A stretch of DNA of 64,000 nucleotides, taken from Sipunculus nudus (Eukaryota > Annelida > Sipuncula > Golfingiida > Sipunculidae). The DNA is taken from positions 62,402,370 through 62,466,369 of the forward strand of contig CM049307.1 of NCBI GenBank assembly GCA_026874595.1, read 5' to 3'. This document shows, piece by piece, positions 12,685-27,307 of the stretch. Position 1 is the stretch's first letter. Each line of letters opens with the position of its first letter. The notes below the pieces were generated by a model that searched no databases, was not told where the DNA came from, and saw only the letters and a program-made list of their open reading frames with translations. The translations under genes were made by a program, and so were the position numbers.

Positions 12685-15600
12685 CTGAACAGAAATATCA
12701 CACAAACATCTGGTTACACCGCATAAATCTTAATCCACTCGGCAAGCAGGTACCCTCTATGATTAACCAAGCTTTCACTTGTATTTATTCCCCGTGTTTA
12801 CTTCTTTCTTGAACAGTTATAAGAGCCACCGATTATTCTGCGGGAAGGTGCTAGAGTTATTTTACACAGCACCTATTGTTCCTGGCTCCAGTGTTGCCCA
12901 AGCTACAAGACTGGATCAATCCAACCCACACTGGAGGTCACAAAACCTGTTAATGGATTAAGGCAGAAACGTAGAGTAAAAACGTAAATCTAATATCGTT
13001 TTTCTCAAAGGCATCTCAGTTACTTCTTCATGAATAAATCCAGGGTATAATCGTACTCCTGTTTAAGGTATTGAGCAGATGAACAATAATTTACAGAGCA
13101 TGCCTAAACCAATTTATGATTGTAATCTTCAGGACTGGCCAGTTCAGATTTATGTACACTGACCACCACCCTGGGAAGCCAGCTGTGGTCACTAGACATC
13201 ATTGATCAAAATGCAAAATCAAAGATCCATGGGTCACTCAGGGCTGTTCTGACGGGCAATTCACAACAGCTAATGATCTCCATTTCTGAAAGATGGTGCC
13301 TTTGCCAGGTCAAGACCGATAACTTAAGTCCCTGATGTGTGAACTAGCTATTTTCAATCAAACATTACTTTACAAATTTAAGCTGTGATGTAATATGCCA
13401 AAGTTTTACTATGGTTACTTTGATAAACAAAATAAAAAAAGAATGAATATATAATAACAGGAACAGTAAATAGTCCAAATCTCTTACAGCCTAACTGTTA
13501 CAAAAACATTCATACTTTGATTGATAAGATACTGATAAAATTTTGAACACTGCATGATGTATAAATGTGTCTGTAATGTTCACATCAGCCTTGTGTTTAT
13601 AACCCTAATAAATTATTGCACAGATCCCCTGGACAAATGTTGCTATGATTTTACAGGCCAGATGTATCCAGATCCAACCTGTAAAAATCTATTCCGTATA
13701 AAACGTATCCAGATTTAACCATGCACTTATCCTTCTCCAATAGTCCTTCCTTGCAGACTTTTCAATGGTAGCCAGCAGTATCTTTTGTCACACTGAATAA
13801 AAGCTGGGTAAATATTACAAGTTTTCATAATATCCTCATAATGGCCTCTGTGTATTAATAACACCTTTAGATTCGTCATACAATCACTCCCTTGCCAGGT
13901 CATGGCCTGACCATACCAGTATGGTCTCTACAGATGGTAATATCCTGAACAACGTTAAACCTGGCAGCCCAGGAGTGGCCTATATGTGTCGTATGAGGTA
14001 ACTTGGCAAATTAGCACTGTTGTTGTAGGGTTGCGGCATGTTAACTGACAGATCGTTACATATAGGCATGTCAAACCCTCCATTATAAATACAATCCTCT
14101 TGACAGCTCGCCATGAATAGGCCCAAGCCTGGGTTGTTCCACCTAAAGTTCACACCAAGCCAGGCGTTCCTCTTATGGTAAAGTGTCCTTGTCACACTGA
14201 TAGGTCACTCTCTAGTAATTGTTACAATGATTAAGTATCACAGGGTGAAAAACAAGACTTGCAATTACTTGACCTGTAATTGAGTTTTAATGATACGTTT
14301 ATATATTTCATCTGTACATGATCGTTTCATACTAAAGCCTCCTATCATATAACCATCATACTTATCTGATCTGCTTCTGTAACTTATTGATTAATAAAAC
14401 AATATCTGTTCTAGTTGTACAATAATACATATAGGAAGCTTGATTTTTTTCTAGTACACTAATATAAACTTTGCTGTTTTTTTATTAAGCTGAATATAAA
14501 GAGGAAGTTATGTAATAACAGTAGGATCGAGCTGAAAATATATTTATAAAATACTGATATAATCACTATAACAAGAACAAGACTACACTGCTGTAACTCA
14601 CTTCCCTGGTATCAGGTCATCTAAGACTTTATGGGTAAAAAAGTTAAAATTTTTTCATCTTGCATTTATTTATATTGAATATGATGTTCCAAATTTTGCC
14701 AATTATTCCTGGGTACACTTATCAAATAACACAGTGCATAAATAAGTTGATAATTCATATAATATGTACTGTTGTTTATTTATAAAACAAACAATTGACC
14801 CTGCAATAGTACGAATAATTTCCACCAGATGTCATAATTGGCAATATCAAATATTATTATAAATATCAGATATAAGCCCTGGTGACACTGTTGTTTATCA
14901 AACCCTTGTACATTAAGTACTATACACACAGCACAGTATCCAGTAAAAAACCTCCACAAAATTGAACATCCAACTTTTTTTAATCCAAGCTAGCCTTACA
15001 AACCTAACAATATTCCCACCAACATGGCCAGTGTTTTTGGTCCAGCAGTGGTTATAAGCCTGGTTTACCTCTAACTGTATAAAGTACAAGTACAAATTTA
15101 TGTTTAAGTACATGTGCAATTAGAAGAGTATGTGTGATATCTGGTAAACTTCAAACACAACTGTATGGTAAAAAGCTGATACGCTGTCAACTCAAGTGTT
15201 TAATCACATCTGTACACATCATTCTGTGCCACTGTTTGTTTATAAAGCTGTAGCCTCACATGATGCAACTTAATTTATTATCTCCTCCTATCCACAGGTG
15301 GAGATATTTGTATTTGTTATTATTATTATTATTATTCTAATCATTTTTATACTGCCACTTTTTCCCAAGATATCCTTTGGGCCAATTATTTTGACACAGT
15401 TTTAGTGACCTTGGCCTATTTTTCAAGGACACAGGGGTCAAAAGGTGCAATTTTTTCAGATTTTCAATGTTGATTTTGGTCCTAACTATAAGGTGTACAG
15501 ACAAATGGATTAAAATCCTACCATAATATCTGCTTCCCAACATTTCTGTGGGTACCACTTTGAATTCACTCATGCAGAACCATATAAGATACCAGGTGAC

Positions 15601-16249
15601 TAAGTACTTTTCAGTTAGGCTATGTTTCCAGATAAACCATTTTACCTAGAAAGTTGAAACCTTTATATTCATATGCCAATTACAATGTAGGAGTGCTGTG
15701 GTAAGTTTTTTAGCAATATCTTTAATAGTTGGAATAATATGCAAATTAGAAAATCTGACATCAGCTTTTTCAATACATCTATGAAAACTCAAGAAAGTAA
15801 GACAACATTTGTATTACAGAACTACAGTTGTTGCCAAAACTATTAGCGATGTATTAAAATCAACAGGAGAATCAGGGCTAGTTGGAGGAGTGGTGGGTGG
15901 GGGGAGGGGGAATAGGTGCCGGAGATCCGTGACTGTCACATTACAATTACAAGAAGTCTAGTTCCTACTATTTTCCTTGATTTCCCATAATATCAAAGAA
16001 AACATAGGAAATCACAGTGTGTGAGGACTTCATGTTGTAGCAAATCTTATGACGTAAAATTGTAGCAAATCATAGGGAATCTGATCAATGGTGGTATCAA
16101 ATCCTGGCATAGGTCGAGTGGTGGCAGAAAATGGTAATTGATCGCAGACAATCATACCTATTGTGAAGAAATATCTGGTGTGTCGCAGCAAAGGAAATTG
16201 TAAAAAAAAATTTTGCCATGTGAGGAAAGCTTAAAGCCAGTTACAGATG
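12685..16249. other. Start of intron 2 of the gene model; no exon seen
   Basis: Mixed AT-rich and moderately GC-rich sequence. GC-richer patches at about 12780-13330 and 13900-14200 have short open frames without domain or matched splice sites. An (ATT)n stretch sits at 15317-15338 beside a short inverted repeat (ATCTCC at 15280-15285, GGAGAT at 15300-15305). Confidence 0.5.
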
Positions 16250-16783
16250 TTTAAGCTTGTATAGCAACAAGGTCATGACCCCAATTTAAATAAACATCAT
16301 CCCATAACCCATATCTATGTATATGCATAATATAAAAGAAAACTGTCCATTAGTTTTTGACTTGTAATGCTCACAGAACTGTTAAGTGGCAATTTAGGGG
16401 GTATTAAAAGGCATGAAAACAAGTAAAGAATAATCATGATAGGTGGCACCACAAGTTTCTAGAAAATAACAACCCTATCCATGATCTCTGATCAACTTGA
16501 TTTTGGGATCAACCCATGCAAGATTTCTTGAGATATTTAAGAATTTGTGTGATTTTCCCCAAAATTGGATATATTCAAGGTCAAGGACACTCTCCTAGTA
16601 AAGGTCATAACCTCATTTTAAATAGGCATCGTCCTCTCACCCATATCTATACATATACCTAGATTGGTAAAGGTTTGTGAAATATTTTTTGAGTTATTGG
16701 GCCAACAAGATTTATATGCGGCAGCGGTGGCGGAGGGACCATCCTGAAAACATAGGTCCCCCAACTTTGTCTGGGGATACAAC
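16250..16783 (+). mobile_element. Helentron-like family 2, 3' part with terminal hairpin
   Basis: About two degenerate core units (words such as GGTCATGACCCC, 'cccatatctatac' and 'gaaatattttttgagttat') are followed by a CGG-rich patch (gcagcggtggcgg, about 16720-16733) and the 3' end TGTCTGGGGATAC (16769-16781). That end is the exact inverse of GTATCCCCAGACA found 30 bp inside the 5' end of family 2 at 55301 and 57012. The core matches 55509-55735 closely. The 5' end of this copy is missing, as expected for an old fragment. Confidence 0.65.
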
Positions 16784-19700
16784 TAGTAAACATGGAACAT
16801 GCACTAATGTTGACAAACAGATAAATCATGTAATGTGGTTGGTTGCATGTGAGGATGTGGAAAGGCTATAACTGCAAAACGTCCATTGCACAGCTCTGGT
16901 TCATCTGATTGTTGCCAGATGTTCTGCCACCCCCCCCCCCCCCCCCCCTGTTTTAAACATGCAGATATATAAACTTAACACACAGTCTGTCTATGATGAG
17001 ATCAGCATTTACTCAGGCTGGTCTAATTTTAGATCATATTCAAGGTATTATCTTTAATTAATAAACGTCAAAACAGGTCTTGGCAATTTCCTAATAAAAT
17101 GTCAGCAAATCAATTTTCCAGATATCATGTCTCAATATAATGGCTAATTTTGACAAATACAAAACCTCAATGATCTTGTGTTTTATCTGCAAACTGGACA
17201 TGCAAAATTAATAGTAGTAAAGTAATGCTTCAGAAAATATTCTTACAAACAGCAGAATTAAATGTCTTGATATGTGCTTAATTTTGGCAGTGATAGCACA
17301 GCTAGCACTGGCTGTTATTTTTGTCTGATGTAATAAATGTCATGGTGGCAAAGATGAACTCTACTCAATTCCACCAACCTATAACAACTGTTTTTTTTTA
17401 ATTTTCTTTAAAATTTATATTTGTCATTCCTTTTTTACATATCTATCACAGATTTCTTAAAAATGGTAGTGACAGCCTAGTATGACATTCAAGAATTAAA
17501 AAAAAAAATTCAGTTTTAGTTTCTCCACTTTTTTTACTCTTTACAATGATCTGACAGATCAGATGTATCCCTGCATGAGTAGCCATATTTGTTTTAGCTG
17601 GTTATATTTTTTTGAGTGTTTGCATGACATCAGCAGCTGTCCACTGAGGCTGGTTTTTGCATGTGACAAATGACCTTGACTCCTATAAGTGGGACTGATA
17701 TGTTATAAAATGTAGACTGATATCTCATAATTTAATATAATTCAGTTTCTTTATAAGGAGTAATGTAGGCAATTATCCATTGTGAAAAAATGGCTCTTTA
17801 ATCTTCTATTCTATAACAATTTTTCCCCTTGAAATATAACTAAGAAAAATGATCATAGCAAAAAGCAGCTAGGGAACATACTGGTGTTTAATTGACATGT
17901 TCTGGTGCTCGCTGTACATAACCACACCCTTCACTCAGCATAGCTAGCTAGTGTATATACACCTCCTGATAAAGTTTAAAGGAAAAGTGACAGCAAAGGT
18001 TTTATTACATACTTGAATAAAAACTAAAAATAAACCTCCAATAAAATATTGTAGCCCATATAAAATATTTTTTATATGATTAAAGATCCAAATATATAAT
18101 ATCTTTGTAATATATCTTTTTCCCTTTTGGATTAGTATGGTCCACCAAACAATAATCCAGACTTTATTTCCTCCGCCTAGGTTGTGATAAATCTCTGATC
18201 AATTGACCACTGCTTGAAAGCTACAGTCCCAGCCGGCTTAATCTATCCAGCGGTGAAATGCCATAAATCTGGCTGAGTCATATTTTCCACATTAAGTCAT
18301 TTGACTAAAAACCAATCTTTTCGAAAAAAGGTTTCAGGTGTGACAGGGGATTTGTGTTTGGTGTCAACATATAAAACCTATTTTCAGAGTTCTTTATGGA
18401 CCCTGACAATACTGAGATCAATGGAAATAAGGTTATGTATTGCTGTTTATTGCAGGCACGCAGACACTATGTCGCTGATTTGACAAGTTCATCCACAGGT
18501 TTTGCGGGGCAATGTGCTTGTTTGCTGTAAAGCTATACATCTCTGATCAGTATGATGAATTATATGCTCTATGCCCTGCTTCAAAATAAACATATCATAA
18601 CTGAAAATATGACCTCATTTTATTGCTGTATATTTTCCAACTTATATCTGCTGATACATCAAAAAATTTTCACTGGCTGCCTGTGGCTACCAATACTCTT
18701 TCAAAACTGATTGAAAGATTTAAATTCAATTTAAATTCTGCACATGCCTACTTAATCCAAACAGGAAAGGCCATGACACTCAGTCTGACTCACTACAAAT
18801 TTCAGTAAAATAAAAGTAGGTCACAGTGACTTAATTTTGGGGTGACAAGGAGATTTTACCAGAAATGTCTGTATCTTTAGTTTTAACATCTGAGGTCAAA
18901 TGGTTGCATGTCTTTATTACTTGAATTTACTTCTTCAGTAAAGGCAGATTTTTTGTGGCCATTAATACTGTTTTATGTTGAAGAACATCAATAGAACCCT
19001 TGCAGGAAAAAGTGACCTTGACGAGTATTTTACTTTTTATTATTGTATACATGCAGTTACACAGGATTTACAGATGGCCTACATGCTGTTCTACCTGTGT
19101 TTATGTGTTTTGTGGTGAACAACAGACCATGCTCTGGGTTTCATAACTCATAAAACATTACATACAGGTCACTGCCCTAGCTTGAGGCTTGGTAGGAATA
19201 AAAGAAGTTGTGGATGTTGAAACCATTTTTACTGAGTGGTATAGCATGGGCATCATAGCCAAAACACTGGGATATAGAAACAGTCACTCTCAGATTATAC
19301 AGTTTTTAAGATCTGGAACAAGTTTACTACCTGTGAAGGTACAAAAGACTATATTTGAGGAATCAGAGCCCCTTCATCTAAGATCTAGACAACTTAATAT
19401 TCCAAAAACACTTTTCACCTTCTTTCTTTCTTGATTCAAACTGAAATTTTAAATTTAATATTAATAAAAATTTAATTTCAATTTAAAGCTATGAAAGCGA
19501 CAGAGTCGGGAAAAACAAACACTTTTTGGATAATACCTGGCTTGCTTGAACACCACGTGCTTAATATAATTCACTCTTTTAACATTTATACAAAAGAAAA
19601 ATATGAGAATTTATTGATAATTTTAAAAGTACATGTACCATTTGAAAAATCACTATTTACTAGGTATACAATTATTCATTCTTAACAAGGTCTAATATTA

Positions 19701-21051
19701 AATAATAGACCATTTTATTGATGTTAAATAAAGGAGTTTGTCAAGGGATGCTTCCTGAACTGTGTCATAACAAATTACCCTACTTCTGCATTGATTTACC
19801 CAGGACTCCATCATGAATACCATGGCTGCTTGTACAGTAACCACATAAATAAAATCAATATATTTTACCAAAGGAATAACAGTAGAGCTTATCTTATTGT
19901 GTCTCTAGATGACAAATGATGACCCTTGTTAATTTACCACACCAATGCCGGTATCTCCATTCAGTAGTAAAAGTAATTTAGACCAGACACCATTTCCTGT
20001 TACAGACCATGGGACACATTATGTTTAGGCAATCACTTTCAAGGTCATTTACTGTGGTTGGCTTCATAATCCTGAGGATAATTTTTGCAAGGCTTCCATT
20101 TTTTGTAATCAGTAAGGGACACATAGTGGTAGACCCATTATCACATTGATTATTTAACATGAGTGCTAAATTTAAACAATTGACAAGGATCCATAAGAAT
20201 GGATTGAAATTCTTGTCCCCTACGGGCATATAATATGAAAGATCTGATATAATATATAATCATTAATGTCAAACTTTTCTACTTAAAAATCTGCAGGCAT
20301 GGCTGCCTGGATAATATACATGCCATTATGGCTAATTGACCATGTGCAATTGAGGCATTTTATTCACAAAGGTTTCATTTTCAGGATAATATTCCCTTTT
20401 GCGAAATTTTATATCCTAACAAACAATAAGACAACTACAGTATATTCAAGGTACACTGGCCCAGCTGATTATTTTTATAAAGCCCATCTTTCTTATGACA
20501 AACAGTAATACCTAAATACAGCAGGTGCCTCTATCTTAACACTGTTGGGACCTCAAGTTTTGTCTCAAAGATATTCATGAATATTCATGACTGGTAGCTT
20601 ATTCTGTTGTTTAATTGAATGGTGTCAAAGGTTGAAAAGGTGATTTCCCAGGCTTGACTCAGTTAAGGTTGATTAAGACATATGGACCATAATATCATAC
20701 CAGAGTTGAACTTATACCTGCTATAAAAGGTCACTTATTTTAAAATAGCTTCAGTAAGGAACAATATTGGAAGGCTGTACAGGTAGTTGTTTCAAATTGA
20801 TGACTGGTTGATTCAGAAAGAATACAAAGAGATTTTGTTGTCATAGTAACAGAAAATCTGAGTTAAAACATGAATAAATAGCTAAATAAACAAGGCCTAC
20901 GGGCCTAATGCGAACCTGTGCAAAGTTTGGGAGGTTTATTTTTTAAATTTAATATTGATCCTTTTAAGTCCTGCATATCTACCTTAGTCATTATGATTTC
21001 AGCAAAATGGACATTTCAGACCTGCAAGTTTCAGACTAGGACATTTTAAAA
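16784..21051. other. Intron 2 of the gene model, no gene seen
   Basis: AT-rich sequence with a poly-C run at 16930-16948 and an ERE-like site at 18818-18832. The short open frames (for example 19189-19434) show no domain or splice support. Confidence 0.5.
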
Positions 21052-22660
21052 CTAGAATATGGGTAGTCGAAAAGCGACTATGTGTATCAGCAGAAATCAG
21101 AGTGGGACGGGTGAAGTGAGGCATGGATTAAGTGGCAAGGGAAATAGAGTGAGGTGTGTTGTATATTAGCATGGATGTCTGCAGCTAAAACGTGAATGTA
21201 GGTGGTGCCACCTAAAATTGCCTCATAAAATTGAAAATATTGACCAGGATGTATAAACCTGCACAAATTCAGGTGGATAAGTCAAACCACTGCTGAGATA
21301 TGAGTGATTTTATCCCAAGGCAGATAAACAGATGGACACTGTGCATAAGTGGTGGCAGGTGGCGCCACCGGGTTTGCCTATGATAAAGAGCTATGTGAGA
21401 TCTATACACATGCAAAATTTTGGCCCAATCCGTTAAACGGTTCCCAAAATATGAGTGTGGATGTCTGCAGAGTAAACATGAATGTAGGTGGCGCCACCTG
21501 TCATAAAATCAAGAGAGCTGTCCAGGATCTATAAACCTGCAAAATTTCAGGTGGATAAGTCAAACCACTGATTTTATCCCAGGACAGATGAAAAGATGGA
21601 CGCTGTGCATAATTGGTTGCAGGTGGCGCCACCAGTTTTGCCTATGATTAAGAGCTATGTGAGATCTATACACATGCAAAATTTTGGTCCAATCGGTCAA
21701 ACGGTTCCCAAGATATGAGCTTGGAAGTCTGCAGAGTAAACCTGAATGTAGGTGGCGCCACCTATCATAAAATCAAGAAAGCTGTCCAGGATGAATAAAC
21801 CTGCAAAATTTCAGGTGGATAAGTCAAACTACTGCTGCGTTATGAGTGATTTTATCCCAAGGCTGATGAACAGATGGGTGCTGTGCATTAATGGTTGCAG
21901 GTGGCGCCACCAGTTTTGCCTATGCTGAAGAGCTATGTGAGATCTATACACATGCAAAATTTTGGCTCAATCGGTCAAACAGTTCTTGAGGTATGAGCTT
22001 GGATGTCTGTAGAGTAAACGTGACTGTAGGTGTTGCCACCTGTCTTAAATCGAGAAACCTGTCCAGGATGTATAAACCTGCAAAATTTCAGGTAGATAAG
22101 TCCAACCACTGCTGAGATATGAGTGATTTTATCCCAAGGCAGATGAACAGATGGACACTGTGCATAAATGGTTGCAGGTGGTGCCACCTCTTTTGCCTAT
22201 GATGAAGCGCTATGTGAGATCTATACACATGCAAAATTTTGGCCCAATCTGTGAAACGGTTCCAAAGATATGAGCTTGGATGTCTGCAGAGTAAACATGA
22301 ATATAGTTGGCGCCACCTGTCATAAAATCGAGAAACCTGTCCAGGATGTATAAACCTGCAAAATTTCAGGTGGATAAGTCAAACCACTGCTGAGATATGA
22401 ATGATATTATCCCAAGGCAGATGAACAGATGGAGGCTGTGCAAAAATGGTTGCAGGTGGCACCACAATTTTTAGTGTATGTTATAAAGCTATCAAGGGCT
22501 ACATTTGTGCAAAATTTTAAGCCTGATAGGTCGAACGGTTCCCGAGATATGCGAGTTTATGTGTGGAAACAGACACACAAATGGATGCTGGGCAGCAAGG
22601 AAAGGTCAGAGGTCAATAAAAAATGAGGGTGCAGCAGTTCACATGTGACCTGATGATAAA
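21052..22660 (+). mobile_element. Helentron-like family 1, copy A (3'-truncated)
   Basis: It starts CTAGAATATGGG with the hairpin TAGTCG-AAAAG-CGACTA, then a degraded subterminal repeat (GTATCAGC). The core follows as tandem units of 264-278 bp, each with two GGTGGCGCCACC sites (perfect at 21358, 21487, 21622, 21751 and 21900; mutated at 22027, 22176, 22305 and 22454). The last unit leads into the family-specific 'cagttcacatgtgacc' segment (about 22635-22650), after which the GGC microsatellite and 3' hairpin of copies B and C are missing. The higher divergence and truncation make this the oldest of the three copies. Confidence 0.75.
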
Positions 22661-23620
22661 CCCGATTCGCATAAAATGCAAACCAAGTTTTTTCAAACAG
22701 TTGAAAGATATAGTTCCAATAATCTGGGAATTCTGCATCTAAACATTGTGTCCAGACGTCTAGACGCTGTGTCTAGACGTCTAGACACATTGTCTAGACA
22801 CCCCCCAGAGCCAAGTCAGTTGCCATGGTGATGTCTGGACCCCACCTGTTTGTACTGAGTGACCTCTTGACTTGGCTGCTGAAACTCATCTTATTGTCAA
22901 ATCTGTTTTCAAATACAGAAAGCCTTTTTCAATTGGCTACAATGCTTTTTTAAAACTGTATTTACCCAATCTATTCTTATAAAACTGGCAGAACCCTACT
23001 ATAGAATAATTCTTGTAAAGTTTAAACCAATCAGCTTAACAGTTTCATCATAAATCAGTGTATAAGCTAGAAGAGTTTAAAAAATTACATTTTCGCTTGT
23101 AAAAAACACAAGTAAAATGTAGATGGCGCCACCAATACCTCAAAATCAGATATGACATATGTGACAAACATTGGTATAAAATTTGGTGATGATAGCTCCA
23201 GCCGTTTCTGAGATTTAAATCTTAATATGCTTTTTTGGACAGATGACTAAGTTCAACCTCCTGTAACTCGGTCAAAAATCTACGAACTGGAACCATTCAA
23301 ACAAACTTGAGAGAGATTGTTCCAGAGATCATGTCTGTGAAATATTGGACAATTTGGCTGGACAGTTTCGGACAAGAAGATTGTTAAAGCTTTTTTAGCT
23401 TTCTCCCTATAAAATCTAAGAAAATGCAGTAAGAAAAAAAATAATCAAAATCTGATATAGTTTTTTGGATGACTGATTATTTGCAAAAAGTTTGGTGATG
23501 CTAGCTCCTGCCATTTTAGAGATAGATATGGTTAACGTACAGACGACGCACGACGCACGACACACGACGTACGACGCCACACCATCGCATAAGCTCACAG
23601 GTTCGCTAAAAAAGACTTTT
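22661..23620 (+). mobile_element. Possible fifth Helentron-like family, degenerate
   Basis: Two units about 309 bp apart share 'ttggtgatgctagctcctgcc' variants (23183 and 23492). A microsatellite of ACGACGC words (23537-23578) is followed by TCGCATAAGCTCACAGG and GCTAAAAAAG, which looks like a decayed 3' hairpin end. At 23119 the core carries GTAGATGGCGCCACC followed by CTCAAAATCAGA, similar to the family 1 core, so core modules appear to be shared. The 5' boundary is not clear. Confidence 0.45.
22768..22789. repeat. 22-bp perfect palindrome in an XbaI/AatII-like cluster
   Basis: A perfect palindrome centred on GACGTC with arms TGTGTCTAGAC. It is flanked by further partial copies of GTCTAGAC (22751-22765 and 22791-22800), so the whole 22747-22800 stretch is built from overlapping CAGACGTCTAGAC-type words. 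Confidence 0.9.
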
Positions 23621-26568
23621 TATATTTTATATAATAATTTGAGCAAACAAATCTTAGTACAAAGGGTTAAGAAGGTGGCCATAAAGGTAGGCTTCACTGT
23701 TTATTAATGATCATATCAAACCGTGAAATTGTTTTTTTTTTAGTATTTATAAATTTCACCACCACAAGCACCTTTGTAATTTGTTTGATAAGTATAAGCA
23801 TCTTTAACTTAATTCATGCCTTCATGTATAGCTCATTTATTCTTCAGTACTAGAAGTTATGACCTTCTGAAGCATGCCCTTCAGGCATGCCAAACGGCAC
23901 AAATTTGTGTGGTTTTTTTTCAGAAAGAACAAAACATCAAGTTCACAACAAACAAATGCTTTCAGCCCCTTAAATATTATGTATCACATAATATCAATTT
24001 TAACTGCAAAACAGGTTGGGCAGCAAAGGTAAATATAAATGCCTTTGGGCAATTTTGCCAAAAGGTTCTTCACCCCTTCTCAGCCAATCAGAGAGTTCCT
24101 GACCCCATCTTAACCAATCAGAGTGAGACAATGTTTTGGATACTTGGTACAAGTGGAGTAAACTTAGATTTCTTGTGGTTTAACAAACAGAGATAACAAG
24201 GTGAGAGCAGGGTGAAGGAGTACAGGAATACACCACAGAGCAACATGGGCTGATAGAAAGAAGTACACAAAATGTTACAGTGACATTCCATGCCTTGCAT
24301 CTTGATTGAGAGCCAACCTGCAGGGCTAACCTTACATTATTGAACTCTGTACATTTCTGTTCTATTTTTCTCTTTTAGTATATAGAAACCACATCCCGAA
24401 CTCTTTTATCTATATGAACTCTTCTAACATTGGTGAAGGAATGGATGGTAGAGTCTCTGTCTCCAACTGTCCATATTCCACTCGACCACCATTTATCTGC
24501 CTTTATCTATCTAGGGTAACAAGAAAACATTCTATTCCCATGTATTCTGGAATCTACCCATACATTCACTGGTTTCGATGCCTCTGTTTGTTACATTCTG
24601 GAATCTACAGTTACATACACTGATTTAGACACCTCTGTTTGTTACATTCTTCAGATCTTTTAGATCTGAGTTTGGAGATGCAAGTTAACCACATTACTTG
24701 GATCATATCTACACAAAATACTTTAAAATAGGGTGACATGTGTGGCATTCAGTTAAAAAATAATCAAGATCCAACTGTAGAGGTTGAATACCTATTCATA
24801 AGAATGAACTTAACCATATGATATATATCAATGTTATATATATACTAAACATTTTCGATTAATTTTTTTGCAAGGGGCCAGAATAAATCAAGACAGACAG
24901 AACCAAGGATCCTCTACTTCAGGTCCCTTATATTAAAAAAACAACTGTGTTTATCCTACATGTATATTTTCTAAGTCTCTTCATAAGCTAGCTTTGACAA
25001 ATACAAACCTTCTTCATAAAAACAGGTCCATTCACAGTGTCCTCCATAAAGAAAACATCCTTTTTGATGAATTTTCTATTATCAAATAAAGATAAACATT
25101 ACATAATGTCTGTGTAGTCTCATGAGAGTAGTTTACTTGACAAGAGCAGTATCATGTCAACTGTTATGCATTAACTGATCCAGACCCCAGGCCTATCTCC
25201 TACATGAGGCATTATACATGAGCCAGACTCAGGCACCTGATGAAAAATAAATGTTAACAGAACTCTAGTTTTCTTGCTGATTACCAATTTCTTTAGTTGC
25301 AGAAGAGCCTGTGTAAAAAGACATATGTAATGTGAGAAGTAAATAAGTTCATTTGAATAAAGATAAATGAATTAAATTAACTTACACCATAGACCATTAG
25401 AAAATATTGGCACCTTAACAGGCATCAATTTAGGCATCACTGCGCTCAGGTTCTTGAGATAATTACCATGAAAGGAAATCCGAGAACCCTGCCTGGTGAC
25501 CATACTGAATTTGTGACAGGTCTGAAATTTTTTTAGTGCAGGTCATCTCATTGAGTCAAATGTTTCTCATATTTTCTGTGAAATTGCTAAAACAATTCTT
25601 GAGATAATATATGTGAAACAAATTTTAAGATAACTGCCTGTTGGCATACTGCATTTCTGACTTGTCTGAAATGATATGATGCACATCCTCAGAAATCTTC
25701 AGTATTTCAAATTTCAAGTTGTTCTTCAGAAGATTCTTACAAAAGTTTTAAAGGACTAAACAGCTAGAAGGATAGACAGTCAGAAAAGCTTACTGCTCTA
25801 TTGCACCCTCTTATTTTAGCAGTAATAAAGTTCAAAAGAAGAACTAAATGTGGCTTGGGATTTTTAGTAAGTTAGTGGATTTGGGTAAGTATGATACCTG
25901 GACCATCACAAGTGACAAGATGGATGACGTTAAACTGGCTGACTTAACTCCATAAATGCAACTTTCAATCATGAAACCATGAGTTGGGCCTGTGTGCAAT
26001 CAGCCATAATGGCCACTAATTGGTAGGACTAGATCTAAGGGATCAGTTTGTAATAATTTTCTATAGAGGATAGATGATAACAACAAGATGTTGTGTGCTG
26101 AACAACTGCTTGTAAATTCATTGCCCAAAACATGATTTCATTTTCTTTTTTAAATTTAGATGAAGTATAAAGTAAATTCATAGCTTTTGAAGGAACAAAC
26201 ACCAATTATCTTTTTGTCCAAAATATGAAAAATTTCTGATGTTTTAGTTGTCCAGTGGTTTAAAGCACATATATTGTCTTGCAGATATTAACTTGCAAAA
26301 TGTAACAAAACTGGATAATATTGGGGAGGAGTTATATTTAGAGAATTAATATGTAATTAATTTCCACAAAAGGACAAGACTATATATTCTAACCAGACAA
26401 GTAGTATAAAAGAAACCCAATTAAAGTTATACTACATCTTAGGACGATCTAGGTACAAAACTGAATTTGAATGAATGTAGACAGTATTTTTATATAAATT
26501 TATACATGACAGAGAGACAGACAGAAAAATGGATAAACCAAAATCAGTGTTCTCCATTCTTAGCATGA

Positions 26569-26660
26569 AGTGAGAAAGAATGAACTAGTAGTGAGAGAGA
26601 AAAAATTAGAAGTGAAAAAGAATAAACTAGAAGTGAGAGAGAATCAACTAGAAGTGATCA
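26569..26660 (+). repeat. 21-bp minisatellite, about 4.5 units
   Basis: Units begin AGTGA at 26569, 26590, 26611, 26632 and 26653, exactly 21 bp apart, with consensus AGTGAGAGAGAATAAACTAGA-like. Copies differ by a few bases. Confidence 0.85.
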
Positions 26661-27033
26661 GAGATAATTAACTAACAGACAACATACAACTCCAATTCGG
26701 ACATTTCAAATACTTTGAAAGGCACATGTAAAGAAATAATACACATGAAGTCTGCATGCAAGTGACAATAAAACACACTGAGGCTATCCTAGAGATAAAT
26801 TCAGGAACCAGCACATTACAAGTCAGAGAGCGTCTTTATCTTTACTCTAGAGCAAGAACCGTCATAAGGAGACCATACACTCCTTATCTGTGTTTACTCA
26901 TGGTGACCATCTGGTGCACTGTGAAGGATACTGTCATACCAGATAAAGAACATTAGCCGGTACACATGGCTCATCTTCCACTTGTATTGATCTAAACGGA
27001 CCTTGTTACAAACACGACTAATATACTGCTGTA

Positions 27034-27042
27034 TTATATATA

Positions 27043-27094
<52 letters not shown>
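27034..27094. repeat. (TA)n microsatellite
   Basis: Alternating TA with one TTTA interruption. Confidence 0.95.
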
Positions 27095-27095
<1 letters not shown>

Positions 27096-27127
27096 TTAGG
27101 TCTTTTGCATTTATAATTTTTAACATA

Positions 27128-27307
27128 CAGTGAAACCCTTTTGTGTCGAACTCACTTAAGTTGAATAACTTAACTGTCGAAGTTACAGACTCGATATTCC
27201 GGACAACTCTAGTTAAAATATTACCAAATAAAACCCGCTTGTGTCAAACTTGGATGTGTTGAAGTTTTCTGAGGGTCCCTTTGACTTCGACACAATGAGG
27301 TTTCACT

